Below are positions 16,541 through 25,013 of a stretch of DNA of 48,338 nucleotides, piece after piece. Under the pieces are notes generated by a model, which was given only the letters and a program-made list of their open reading frames with translations, was not told the DNA's origin and made no database searches. Position 1 is the first letter of the stretch. Each line of letters starts with the position of its first letter. The DNA comes from Vineibacter terrae. Its GTDB lineage: Bacteria > Pseudomonadota > Alphaproteobacteria > Reyranellales > Reyranellaceae. The position numbers were made by a program, and so were the translations under genes. Location: assembly GCF_008039615.1 (NCBI RefSeq), contig NZ_VDUZ01000065.1, forward strand, positions 1-48,338, read 5' to 3'.

Positions 16541-18691
16541 TCAATTCAGCCAGTCACCGCCGCGATCGCCGAGCCAATCGCTGCTGGCGCCCAGCCAGTC
16601 ATCGGCCGGTGCCTCTGTCGGCGCCGGCTGCTGTTGAGTCTCGGCCGGCGCCGGCGGATCCGGCGGCGGCGGTGAAGCCGGCTGCGCCAGGCTCGCGCCC
16701 CATAGCTGCGCCAGGTCACCCTGCACGCGTTCGACCGGCGCGGCGCGGCGGGCGGCAAGCGCGTGCCACGCCTCGGCGCTCATCTGGTCGGCAAGGTGAT
16801 GCGCCAGCGCCGCGGCATAAACCGCGATGTCGTGCGCCTCGTTGGCCGCGCCACCAGGCTTCCGCCAGATGCGAACCTGATAACCGTCCTTCGTGACCTC
16901 GTCGGCGAGGTACTCACACGTCAGCTGCTGCAGCCATGCCGCGTCGACGTTCTCGCCGAAGAACGCAGTTCCGATCGGCCATTCACCGGTTTCGCTATCC
17001 CGGCCGTCGAGCAGGTTGCGCAGCGAGCGGTACAACTCCGACTTCAGATCCCAGGTGCCGACCGGCCACAACATGACGGCGCCGAGCTTGCGGCCCTCAT
17101 AGTTGATGTCGATCGGCTGCGGCGTGCCCAGCGGCGGCAGCTTCCAACCCGGCCGGCCGTCGAGCGCGAAGATGCGGCCAGTGCCGGCATGGCGCAGTGC
17201 CCAGCGATAGACCATGCCCGTGGCATAGCCCGAGTCGCAGCCGAAGGCGTCGATGCCCCAATGCTCGCCGCGCCAATCCTCATAGCGGCGCTGCGTCACC
17301 TCATCGAGCTTGCGCCATACCTCGGGCTTGTGCGGGTCGCCCTCAATGATGCCCTTGTCGATCAGCCAGCGCGTATAGCCGATGCCCCACGCCCACACGC
17401 ACCATTCGATGCGGTTGCCCTGCACGTCGGCGGCGCCGGTCAGGAACAGCGCGCCCGGCGGGATGCGCCGCGGCTGCATGTCCGCCTGGCGCCGCTCGAG
17501 CAGCCGTTCATGGTCGGGCGCCTCGCCCTTCTCTTCCCAGGCCTCGCCCAGCACCTGCTGGACGAACTTCTTTTCCTTGCTCTGGATTCCCTTGGCCGCA
17601 TCCCAATCGTCGACGATGTCGAACCACGTCAGCACCGGCGAATACAGGCCCGAGATCCAGAAGCTGGGTTGCCGGCCGTTTGACGGCCGAGCTCGGAACG
17701 TCGGGATCTCTTCCGGCTTCACGACATCGCCCGGGTGACCGTCACCCGGGTATGTCTTCAGCCATACTGCCTTGCCGCGCGCCATGATGGCACGCTTGTG
17801 CTTCTGCTCGATCGGCACGCCGCAGGACAGGCACGGAATCATGCCGCGCCATTGCCCTTCCTTGACCATCCGCTCCCAGCGCAGCACCTGATAGTCGCCG
17901 CAGTGTGGGCACGGCACGTAGCGCTGGCGCATGTCGCCAGCCTCGTACCGCTGCGTCACGCGGCAGCTGCCCTTGATGTTGGGCGTGCTGTTTCGGAACT
18001 TCTTCTCGCGGCCGGACCAGAAGATGGTGCGCGCGTCGCCCAGCGACAGCGGGTCGCCGCGCTGGTCGACGTCGAAGGGATACTCGCTGATCTCTTCCGC
18101 GATATACACGCGGACCGAAATCATCTGCAGGCCCTTCGACGAGCTCGCCGTCGTGAGCGAAATCCAGCCGCCGGCGAACTTCTTCAGGCTGGTGGTCGAG
18201 CCGTCCTCGTCGCGCGATTTCTGCTCACGCACCGCCGCCTTGACCTTCGGCGATGCCTCAATCATCGGCATCAGCTTGGTCTTGATGTAGCTCTTGAGCG
18301 TGTCGAGCGACGGCAGCGTGACCAGCACCGTGCACGGAACCTCTGTCGCAATCTGGCCGATCAGGTTCAGCCCGCACTCGGTGACGCCGAGCTGCGCGCC
18401 CTTCGCCACCGTCACCTCCCGCGCCGGATGCGAGAGCGACAGGCATTCCATGATCTCTTCCAGATGCGGCGCCGTGTCGTTGCTCCACCGGCCAGGGAAC
18501 GGCGAACCCGATTCCGAACTCACCTCCCGCTCTGCCTCGGCCCACTCGGCGACGCTGCGCCGCCGCGGCGGTTTCAAGCCGATCGCCAGCGCCTTCGCCG
18601 CGACCCGCAATGCCGGCTCCAGCCCCTCGATCTCCGACGCCGCCGGACGGGGCGCGGCAAGCTGATCGTAGGGCCACGACATCAACGACAT
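16541..18691 (-). CDS. Terminase large subunit, GpA family
   Basis: DNA-packaging ATPase and nuclease. With the ATG at 18691 it has 716 residues. The ATPase part contains AKGAQLGVTE (about 96-105, a Walker A variant as in lambda gpA) and RVYIAEEISEYP (Walker B-like). A zinc-binding insert has CPHC and CLSC pairs. The nuclease part has TGAADVQ and IDAFGCDSGYAT (RNase H-type Asp). The last 70 residues are Pro/Gln rich, with a DWLG repeat. It follows the small terminase after a 175-base structured gap. Confidence 0.92.
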   Translation of the reverse strand: MSLMSWPYDQLAAPRPAASEIEGLEPALRVAAKALAIGLKPPRRRSVAEWAEAEREVSSESGSPFPGRWSNDTAPHLEEIMECLSLSHPAREVTVAKGAQLGVTECGLNLIGQIATEVPCTVLVTLPSLDTLKSYIKTKLMPMIEASPKVKAAVREQKSRDEDGSTTSLKKFAGGWISLTTASSSKGLQMISVRVYIAEEISEYPFDVDQRGDPLSLGDARTIFWSGREKKFRNSTPNIKGSCRVTQRYEAGDMRQRYVPCPHCGDYQVLRWERMVKEGQWRGMIPCLSCGVPIEQKHKRAIMARGKAVWLKTYPGDGHPGDVVKPEEIPTFRARPSNGRQPSFWISGLYSPVLTWFDIVDDWDAAKGIQSKEKKFVQQVLGEAWEEKGEAPDHERLLERRQADMQPRRIPPGALFLTGAADVQGNRIEWCVWAWGIGYTRWLIDKGIIEGDPHKPEVWRKLDEVTQRRYEDWRGEHWGIDAFGCDSGYATGMVYRWALRHAGTGRIFALDGRPGWKLPPLGTPQPIDINYEGRKLGAVMLWPVGTWDLKSELYRSLRNLLDGRDSETGEWPIGTAFFGENVDAAWLQQLTCEYLADEVTKDGYQVRIWRKPGGAANEAHDIAVYAAALAHHLADQMSAEAWHALAARRAAPVERVQGDLAQLWGASLAQPASPPPPDPPAPAETQQQPAPTEAPADDWLGASSDWLGDRGGDWLN

Positions 18692-18866
18692 CCCCAATCG
18701 CGTGGCGGGGTTGCAGTGCGATCCGCCTTCAACGTCTCGGCGGGCACTGCAACCCCATGACGGGGCCACGGCCCCGGCGCCGACTATTTCGCGATCCGCC
18801 TTTCGCTCGGCGCGACACTGCGGTGGATCGCCGGGGCGGATTGCACCGCCCCGCTCGGAATTGTCA
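18692..18866 (-). other. Structured leader between terminase subunits
   Basis: No gene fits in these 175 bases. They hold at least three inverted repeats: a 13-base arm at 18707-18719 pairing with 18744-18756 (GGGGTTGCAGTGC), a GC hairpin at 18761-18776 (GGGGCC with GGCCCC around ACG), and an arm pair around 18833-18854 (CGGGGCG with CCGCCCCG). The first lies just upstream of the large terminase start. They may form an mRNA leader that controls translation, or be part of a packaging site. Confidence 0.45.
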
Positions 18867-19475
18867 TCAGGCCGCGTCGGCGACCGGCTGCAGCGTGGTC
18901 ATGTCGACCAGCTTCTGGAACTCGCTGGCCATCTGTTCCAGCGCCCGATCGTCGGCCCGCTCGAGGGCCGCGCCGATCTCGGCCGGGTCGGTGATGCCGA
19001 CCAGGTCTTGCGCCAGGATCTGCCGGCGGTTCTCCAGCTGCGCCCGCAGCAGCAAGCCCAGCTGCAGGAACGCGTCGTAGACCTGTTCCTTGTCGAGCAG
19101 CAGGCCGAGCTGGTTTTTGAGCTCCAGCTCGGCGCGCTGCCGCTTGATCCGTTCGTGCGCCGCGCGCTCCGCGGCGAGCGTGCCCTCGGCCCCGCGCGGC
19201 ACCGGCGCCGGCGCGTCATCGACCAGGTCGACGACAGCAGGCCGAGACGCCGGTGCGCGCGACAGCAGCACCTGCATGTTTTGCTGCCGACCGGCCGTCG
19301 CGGCCTCGACATTGATCATGACCTGCGAGCCGTCGCGGCGCACCGCGTGCGGCGGGATGACTCCGTCGCGCACCTGGCGCGACACCGTCGACTTGTTCTT
19401 GCCGATGCGCGAGGCGAAGGCCGACAGCGACAGCCATCCGGCATCGCCTGCATCGGCCACACCCTGCAGGCTCAT
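18867..19475 (-). CDS. Terminase small subunit (Nu1-like)
   Basis: A 202-residue protein that recognises the packaging site. Residues 12-55 form a helix-turn-helix (LSLSAFASRIGKNKSTVSRQVRDG) followed by a beta turn and IPPHAVRRDG, as in Nu1-type winged-helix DNA-binding domains. Residues 100-170 are helical and suited to oligomerise and bind the large subunit (RIKRQRAELELKNQLGLLL). It directly precedes the GpA-type large subunit, as in lambda. The repeat cluster just upstream may be its binding site. Confidence 0.85.
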   Translation of the reverse strand: MSLQGVADAGDAGWLSLSAFASRIGKNKSTVSRQVRDGVIPPHAVRRDGSQVMINVEAATAGRQQNMQVLLSRAPASRPAVVDLVDDAPAPVPRGAEGTLAAERAAHERIKRQRAELELKNQLGLLLDKEQVYDAFLQLGLLLRAQLENRRQILAQDLVGITDPAEIGAALERADDRALEQMASEFQKLVDMTTLQPVADAA

Positions 19476-19514
19476 GATCGTTTCCCTTCGCCGCCGCGGC
19501 CCTCCCCGCCGCGC

Positions 19515-19565
19515 CGTTGCACGGTTGCGCCGTTGCGTTGCGTGTTGCGCCGTTGCACCCGTTGC
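19515..19565. repeat. GTTGC repeat cluster, possible cosB site
   Basis: Seven copies of GTTGC start at 19516, 19524, 19532, 19537, 19544, 19552 and 19561, at spacings of 5 to 9 bases. They lie 40 to 90 bases upstream of the small terminase gene. In cos phages the small subunit binds repeated sites beside its own gene. A nicking site (cosN) was not identified, so the assignment is by position and repetition. Confidence 0.4.
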
Positions 19566-19578
19566 CGAACGCCCGCAC

Positions 19579-19598
19579 TAAAAAACCCGCGGGGTTCG
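19579..19598 (-). terminator. Rho-independent terminator on the minus strand
   Basis: Read on the minus strand: AACCC, loop CGC, GGGTT, then six T (the T run is 19580-19585). It lies between the gene ending at 19764 and the small terminase gene, so it can end leftward transcripts coming from the early region and cargo genes. Late transcription would need antitermination or a promoter downstream of it. Two further hairpins follow upstream at 19608-19648. Confidence 0.6.
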
Positions 19599-19763
19599 AA
19601 TTACACCGGGCCAAAATCGGGCCCGGAAGGACCCGTTGCGGTCCTAATGAAAGAATATTTCGGTCGATCCACTACCCCTGGCCCGACGCCGCCCCATGGG
19701 CCAGGGCTGGTGATGCATGACTCGGCATGCGCCCAACGCGAGGCAACAAGACCGACCTGCGAA

Positions 19764-20498
19764 TCAAGCGGCCCTTCTTGCTCCCGAGCGTGTCGCCTGG
19801 GCGAGCGCGTGCCAGAAGTGCGGCGGGAAGTGGAACGCCGCCGTGCGCGCGCTGACTTCCTGGAAGCGGTAGCGCACCGGGTACTGCGGTGCCTGCACGA
19901 AAATCATCACGGGCACGATGCCATCGCCCTTACGCTGCCACACGCCAAGCGGCGCACCACCAGGCGAGCCGACGAAGTAGTGCTCGCGTCGACGCGTGCC
20001 GCGCGACTTGGTGCGACGGCTGCGGTTGGCCAGATACCCCACCTCGCCGAACGCGCGCAGGTAGGACAGGATCTTGATGATCTGCCCCCGGCTCATGTTG
20101 CCGTAGGCGTCGACCTCTGCCCCCTGTCCCGGGACCACGTACATGCCAGGCGGCAGCAGCCCCTTGCCCTGCAGCAGCCTCTCCATGCCCTTGTGGCGGC
20201 GCTGGCCGCCATGCATCTGCGGGCGCAAATACTTGCCGGCAGGCGTGCCCTTGGGCGCGAATTCGCGGAAGTACACCGCAGCCTCCGGCCGCCGTTTCGT
20301 GGCCGGCTGCACATAGAGGCCATTCAGCGTCCACGGCGTAGGCCGGTCGAACACACGGTTGATTTCCGTGATGTGCACTTCCTTCAGCGCCTGCGCCGTG
20401 CGCGTCATGGCCACGATGGTGGCGAACGGCACCTGCTCGCGCTGGAACTGCGTCAACGTCTTGAGCACGTTGGGGATGTTGCTCTTGATATCGAACAT
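19764..20498 (-). CDS. Conserved phage protein of unknown function
   Basis: A 244-residue basic protein starting MFDIKSNIPNVLKTL. The N-terminal helix block resembles phage morphogenesis proteins (REQVPFATIVAMTRTAQALKE). It contains a Tyr/Gly-rich middle part (PPGMYVVPGQGAEVDAYGNM, about 123-142) and a C-terminal block PVMIFVQAPQYPVRYRFQE. Proteins with this layout occur beside terminase genes in several proteobacterial prophages. A minor structural role (gpZ-like) is possible. The function is not established. Confidence 0.55.
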   Translation of the reverse strand: MFDIKSNIPNVLKTLTQFQREQVPFATIVAMTRTAQALKEVHITEINRVFDRPTPWTLNGLYVQPATKRRPEAAVYFREFAPKGTPAGKYLRPQMHGGQRRHKGMERLLQGKGLLPPGMYVVPGQGAEVDAYGNMSRGQIIKILSYLRAFGEVGYLANRSRRTKSRGTRRREHYFVGSPGGAPLGVWQRKGDGIVPVMIFVQAPQYPVRYRFQEVSARTAAFHFPPHFWHALAQATRSGARRAA

Positions 20499-20516
20499 TT
20501 CATCACCAACGCAGAA

Positions 20517-20545
20517 ACGCCCGGGCGGGGATTTCCGTCCGGGCA
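20517..20545 (-). terminator. Hairpin after the metallopeptidase gene
   Basis: On the minus strand GCCCGG with CCGGGC and an inner CGG/CC pairing form a strong stem-loop in the gap after the peptidase gene, followed by GTTTCTG rather than a long U run. It probably marks the end of the AT-richer cargo transcript before the next gene. The leader of that gene lies just after it. Confidence 0.4.
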
Positions 20546-20642
20546 TTCATTCAGGCGCAATTCACCGTTGGTCGCGACTGTCAACTATTCTGCGTATCAC
20601 GTCAAGCATCTCTTACAGCGGATCTTTACACTTTCTTTTTTT

Positions 20643-21614
20643 TCAGGGACTTACCTCGAATCTACGTAAAAGATCATCGAAATAGTCCGCTGTCGCCTTG
20701 GTGATGAGCATGTACCGCTCTGCATTGGGTGACCCCGATTTCGCAATATATGCGAGAGATATTTCAGTAGCGGCCGCCAATCGATATCGAGTGGATGGAT
20801 GACTTTGGTCGCTCCTTAAACTAGGAAGATTCGCTGTTATGGACTGAGTGGCCACAGTCATAAGAACCCCAAAGAACGAAATCGGCGAACTCCTGAATTG
20901 CGCCTCATCCGCGTTGATGATGTCGAGTGCGCATCGATCCGCCGCCAGCTCCAGGAGTTGTCTCCTCCTGGAAATTTCCCCGTCCGAAAGGCCTTTCATC
21001 GCCTGCACTTGGACAGGGTGATCCAGTGCCACATGGCATCGCTCGTGCATCGTTAGAAAGTACATCGAGATCAGAAATAAATTCTGCTCGCGCTGCTTAA
21101 ATTGCTCGTCGGCGTAAAATTTTTCCAGACCTGTCTTGCCTACCCCAAGCGCTAGAGCTTTCCTCTCCAAGATTGCCAACGGTCCAGTGGATAGCTCCGG
21201 TCCTTGTTTGACAAACTGACTGACCAAATCAGCATGTACGTCGAACTGCCTATCAAGAGAAATATATCGACCCAAAATAAAAGCACGCGACTGGCTGAAT
21301 AAAAATCCAATCATTTTATAATCAAAAATTACCATCTGCTCATAAAGAAATGTGTCGTATCCTCCCATATTATTGCAAACTACGAACTCTATGTTCCTAT
21401 TCTTTTCCCAAAAATCACGAGATGGCAGTCCACTTCTCGACAGTTTTTTTCCTTTTTCTTCAAACACTTCACGAACGATCGCATTAACCGAGGGTTCTAT
21501 GACTAAGGCGTCGCATGCAGCGGATCCAGGGCTCCCCGGTGCCGAGCGAGCATCGCCAGCGTCGATGGCAACTCCGAGTGCGATTGCACACACCAGTCCC
21601 AGGACGTGCTTCAT
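20643..21614 (-). CDS. Secreted M48-like zinc metallopeptidase
   Basis: A 323-residue protein with an N-terminal signal peptide (MKHVLGLVCAIALGVAI, likely cut near residue 25-30). It contains HERCH (190-194), an HExxH zinc motif; ELAADRCA (222-229), which matches the ExxAD third-ligand motif of M48 peptidases; and SHPSTRYRL (271-279), like the HPxxxxR block of that family. The ATG at 21614 has GAGGGGG upstream. Base composition is clearly more AT-rich than the flanking phage genes, suggesting separate origin. It lies 10 bases after a coiled-coil membrane protein and likely acts in the periplasm. Confidence 0.7.
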   Translation of the reverse strand: MKHVLGLVCAIALGVAIDAGDARSAPGSPGSAACDALVIEPSVNAIVREVFEEKGKKLSRSGLPSRDFWEKNRNIEFVVCNNMGGYDTFLYEQMVIFDYKMIGFLFSQSRAFILGRYISLDRQFDVHADLVSQFVKQGPELSTGPLAILERKALALGVGKTGLEKFYADEQFKQREQNLFLISMYFLTMHERCHVALDHPVQVQAMKGLSDGEISRRRQLLELAADRCALDIINADEAQFRSSPISFFGVLMTVATQSITANLPSLRSDQSHPSTRYRLAAATEISLAYIAKSGSPNAERYMLITKATADYFDDLLRRFEVSP

Positions 21615-21624
21615 CTTTGCCCCC

Positions 21625-22224
21625 TCAAAGGGCACTGAGTTGCTGGTCTATATAGGACAAGTCCTCGCGGAGGCGCTCTTCCAATCCCTCAGCTTCGCTC
21701 TTCAGAGCGGCTAAGCGCCCGCCGGTTGAGCCCAACGCAGAACTCTCGAGTTGCTTGATTTTCTCGCGTGTTTCACCAAGTGATTCTGCACCGCGAGCAA
21801 CCTGCTCAGACTTCTTCGCCATTTCTTCCAGGCGCTCCAGCACCTTCAGCGCTGAATCCACCCTCGTTTTATAGTCTGCGTACTCCGTAGGACACGCTTC
21901 CGATGGTGCCCGCAGGTAGACATACCTCAGGCATCGCCCGAGCAATTTACATTGGGTATCGCATGCCCTTAGAGCTGCAAAGTTAGTCGGACTGAGCCCC
22001 TTCAACTGAGCTGGCACTTGCAACCGCTCTGCCGTTCCGGCGGTCGCCTCGATCTTCGACAAATTTTGCCGGATGACATTGAGAGAGGCAGAGGCAGCGC
22101 GCTCATATCCTCTCACGTCATCAGCGCAAATGTCTTTCGGAGGGATTAAAAGGACCAGAATACCTATGACAATAATCATGACTAAGAGGGCAGCGACCGT
22201 TGTCGCCCCGATCCTTTTAGCCAT
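21625..22224 (-). CDS. Membrane-anchored coiled-coil protein, partner of the peptidase
   Basis: A 199-residue protein with a short basic start (MAKRIG), one transmembrane helix (about 9-29, AALLVMIIVIGILVLLI) and an outer part with Cys pairs (DICADD, RACDTQCKLLGRC, EACPTEY), then a long coiled coil (about 120-195). The ATG at 22224 follows AGGGAG. It shares AT-richer composition with the peptidase gene ten bases downstream, so the two form a cargo operon. It may hold or sense something at the membrane for the peptidase. No family is recognised. Confidence 0.6.
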   Translation of the reverse strand: MAKRIGATTVAALLVMIIVIGILVLLIPPKDICADDVRGYERAASASLNVIRQNLSKIEATAGTAERLQVPAQLKGLSPTNFAALRACDTQCKLLGRCLRYVYLRAPSEACPTEYADYKTRVDSALKVLERLEEMAKKSEQVARGAESLGETREKIKQLESSALGSTGGRLAALKSEAEGLEERLREDLSYIDQQLSAL

Positions 22225-22425
22225 TTTTTTCTCCCTAATTCCCCTCAATCTAGAATACGCAGAATCTCGGCAAAAAGCAACGCAAGTCGGTTGCACCGAG
22301 CATGAGCAATACCCCTATCACCGGCTCGATAGCCTTCCCGTGCATGGCGCACCGTGCGTTCCCACGCAGAAGATCTTCGCTCCGCTCGAGAAGACGGATG
22401 TACCAGCAACCTGAGGCTCCCAGCA

Positions 22426-23229
22426 CTAGGCATCTTCTTCCCATGGTGTGCGCGGAGCCTTGGGTGGTAGGACGCGGCGGGATAGACGCTGGTTGCCAGT
22501 CAGCGCATTCAGCGTGCTGCACAACAGCAGCAGTGCATCCCACCATGTGCCATATGTCTCGTTAAGCATGTCGATATATGCCGGATCGACATCATACGTC
22601 ACCGGGCACGCGCCATAGTTGCGGTGCTTGTCCCAGTCTGCATAGCGCACCACCGGCTTGCCCTTGCGGTTGAGGATCGGCAGCAGCTGCTGAGGCTTGC
22701 GGGTGCTCCATTCAGGCCGATCACCGACGCGCGCATGCCTAACGACCAGAGGCAACGTGCGCCAGTCGAGTGTTTCTCGGACACAGATGGCTGCCGACTC
22801 TGCATCGGGATGCAACCGGCCCGCATCGTATGGCGACGTATCCACCCTCACGCCCAGGGCGCCGAGTTGCTCGGCCTGGGCGCAACCGCAGGCGCTGACC
22901 CCGTATATCTCGATGTCATCCCATTCTGCCTCGATCCGATGCAGACCAATGCCGTGGTCCATGATCCGGTCGGCTTTCTGGCGCGCGTACACCCAATGCA
23001 GGAAGGCCTCAACGTCCATCGGCTTCGGCTCGGGCGTCGTCGTCGGTCCGGGCACCACCAACGGCATCAACGCCCGCCGCGCCGAGGGCATGCGCCGCGG
23101 CTGCGCGTCGACATCGCCCGTCGACACCGAGGCGCTGCGCGCGATGCCATAGGAGCCTGGCCCCGACGGCACCGACACCCGCGCCGACCGGCGCAAAGTC
23201 ACCGTCCCGATCGCTACTCGCTGCACCAT
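22426..23229 (-). CDS. Phage protein of unknown function before the cargo genes
   Basis: A 267-residue soluble protein. The ATG at 23229 is preceded by GAGGGG at good distance. After a basic Ser/Arg-rich N-terminus (1-60), the rest is acidic and aromatic, with EAFLHWVYARQKADRIMDHG and two Cys close together (SACGCAQ), and a helical end ETYGTWWDALLLLCSTLNAL. It closes the replication cluster, where many phages encode a late regulator (Q-like) or a recombination helper. Neither can be shown from sequence. Confidence 0.5.
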   Translation of the reverse strand: MVQRVAIGTVTLRRSARVSVPSGPGSYGIARSASVSTGDVDAQPRRMPSARRALMPLVVPGPTTTPEPKPMDVEAFLHWVYARQKADRIMDHGIGLHRIEAEWDDIEIYGVSACGCAQAEQLGALGVRVDTSPYDAGRLHPDAESAAICVRETLDWRTLPLVVRHARVGDRPEWSTRKPQQLLPILNRKGKPVVRYADWDKHRNYGACPVTYDVDPAYIDMLNETYGTWWDALLLLCSTLNALTGNQRLSRRVLPPKAPRTPWEEDA

Positions 23230-23240
23230 GACCACACCCC

Positions 23241-24212
23241 TCAATGCATCATTGCTGCACGCACAAAACCGAATCGGGCGCACAGCTCTGCTGGCGCGTG
23301 GCATCCCTGCTCATCCGGTTTCGGGCCCCAATCGTTGCGCCGACGGTCCCACATCGTCGGCGCCTTGCCCGCGTCGCGGTCGGCCCGCTCGCCGCGCACG
23401 CGCTGTTCCCATGGCTCGGCTATCGGCGCCGACGCACCACGGCCACCACCCCGCCCCTCGCCGAGCCTCTTCGCGGCGCCGGTGTCGCGCTCGAGGGCGC
23501 CGGCGTGGGCACGCAGCATCCATTTGCGCCACCGCGACGACCAGTCGGGCGAGAGCTGGCGGTGCTCGCGCATGTGCAGCCGGAACGCCTCGGTTTGCAG
23601 CTCGATATCCACGGTGGCGAGGTCGCTGCGCTGCCCGACCACCCAAGTGAGATCGGTGTGTGTGGGTGCCCAGCCGTCCGGCAGCGGTGCCTCGCGCGCG
23701 GCTACAGACACACCCTCACTACCTTCCTCTTCCTCTACCTCCTCCCCTCCATCCTCCATCAGCGATGAGGTTTCCCCATTTTGGAGAAATGGCACAGGTT
23801 CAGACGGGGGCGTTTCCCCCGATCGGGGGAACGGGTCGGGGTCGGCGTGCTCACCGCCCGCCGCACGGGCCAAGCCAACCCATGACCGCAGCCCGGGCGG
23901 AAGCGGGTGCCAGCACTTCGGCGCCTTGGGCTTCTGGTACTTCCGAAAGTTCCTGCACGCCCCGTAGGCCTTGCCGTCGACATCGAACCCGCACACCCAC
24001 CGCTTGGCCTGCAACTCGGCCAGTAGGCTATCCATGTCGACGTCGTCGGCCGGAAAGATGCGCATCTTGAGCGTGAGCGGCTTCAGCTCGAACACACCCT
24101 GGTCATCGCATTCCGTCCACACGCCGATCAGCAGCAGGCGCGCCAGCGCCGGCATCGCGACGAATGCCTCATCGGTGAACAGCGCCGGGTTGACGCTGCG
24201 GATCCTGGCCAT
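23241..24212 (-). CDS. Phage replication protein with winged-helix N-terminus
   Basis: A 323-residue protein starting MARIRSVNPALFTDEAF. Residues 1-110 match the N-terminal domain of O-like replication proteins: LLLIGVWTECDDQGVFELKPLTLKMRIFP and YGACRNFRKYQKPK, a pattern seen in many phage primosome and replication initiators. A low-complexity acidic linker (Glu run, about 140-165) leads to a C-terminal helical part (about 180-240) that could load a helicase. The last part is basic. Its place next to the other early genes fits origin recognition. Confidence 0.7.
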   Translation of the reverse strand: MARIRSVNPALFTDEAFVAMPALARLLLIGVWTECDDQGVFELKPLTLKMRIFPADDVDMDSLLAELQAKRWVCGFDVDGKAYGACRNFRKYQKPKAPKCWHPLPPGLRSWVGLARAAGGEHADPDPFPRSGETPPSEPVPFLQNGETSSLMEDGGEEVEEEEGSEGVSVAAREAPLPDGWAPTHTDLTWVVGQRSDLATVDIELQTEAFRLHMREHRQLSPDWSSRWRKWMLRAHAGALERDTGAAKRLGEGRGGGRGASAPIAEPWEQRVRGERADRDAGKAPTMWDRRRNDWGPKPDEQGCHAPAELCARFGFVRAAMMH

Positions 24213-24227
24213 GGATGACGCTCCTAC

Positions 24228-25013
24228 TCAGACTGCGAGCCGCAGCTGCGGGCGCGCCAGGTGCCGGCGCTGCGCCTCATACCAGCGGCACAGATGCGTT
24301 GATCGGTGGTCGACGGTGCACGAGCCGGCTTTCTCACGCCGGGCGGCAGCGTCCCAGGCCATGGAATCCACCGAGTGCACGCGCGGGTGCCCCGCCAGCT
24401 CACTGATCGCCGTGCCTTTGACACCGAACAGATGGAGCGTCTTGCCCCTCGGCAGTTCGCGATCCAACCGGGACAGGATATGAAGGACACCGTCGGTTCC
24501 GCCGAGGTGGCGCCGACACACCGAGCCCAACCCCATCACGTCAGGCAGCGGCAACGCCGACATGTGATCGAAGCACCGCAGATAATCGTCCGCGTGCCAC
24601 CCCTGCAGCACCGGCAGGGGGTGGCGGACACCCGCGCGGGCGGCCTCTTCCTGACAGCCCTTTAGCATTCGAGCCGTCAGCGCGATCCGCCGCGCGACCT
24701 CGGCCGGATCGCGCGCAATTTGAGGCTCGCAGCAATAGTCCATTGCTGCCCACCACGCCCACGGGAACGCACCCGCGAGCCGGACATAGTCCCGGACAGA
24801 CCAGGGATAGCCGCCGTACCGAAGCATTGCCACGAAGCCCGCGCTGTCGAGCGCGACGTCGCAGCCCGAGAATGTATCGGGCCGAGGCAGCTTGAACCCG
24901 GCACCGTCCCGGCGCCGAAAGGCGTTCGCCGATACCAGGATGGGTGCTTCCAATGCTGACGCATGGGCGGTGAAACGACGGAAGCTGGCGGGTATGCCCA
25001 ATCGAACTAGCAT
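24228..25013 (-). CDS. DpdA-like (TGT superfamily) 7-deazaguanine DNA modification enzyme
   Basis: A 261-residue protein resembling tRNA-guanine transglycosylase, especially the phage DpdA group that inserts 7-deazaguanines into DNA. Blocks in order: ILVSANAF (25-32), LDSAGF (55-60, the TGT DSGGF site with catalytic-base Asp56), MDYCCEP (91-97), LPVLQGW (133-139), GLGSVCRRH (161-169), HLFGVKG (194-200) and VDSMAW (215-220). It lacks the C-terminal zinc domain of tRNA enzymes and is shorter, as in phage relatives. No preQ0 synthesis genes are visible, so the precursor would come from the host. Confidence 0.65.
   Translation of the reverse strand: MLVRLGIPASFRRFTAHASALEAPILVSANAFRRRDGAGFKLPRPDTFSGCDVALDSAGFVAMLRYGGYPWSVRDYVRLAGAFPWAWWAAMDYCCEPQIARDPAEVARRIALTARMLKGCQEEAARAGVRHPLPVLQGWHADDYLRCFDHMSALPLPDVMGLGSVCRRHLGGTDGVLHILSRLDRELPRGKTLHLFGVKGTAISELAGHPRVHSVDSMAWDAAARREKAGSCTVDHRSTHLCRWYEAQRRHLARPQLRLAV

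Noticed and set aside
19515-19565. CRISPR array
   Set aside because: Units are five bases with irregular 0-4 base gaps; there are no spacer-sized unique segments and no cas genes.
19216-19614. Minus-strand frame overlapping the small terminase and the GTTGC repeats
   Set aside because: Its first third is just translation of the GTTGC repeats and it overlaps the clear Nu1-like frame.
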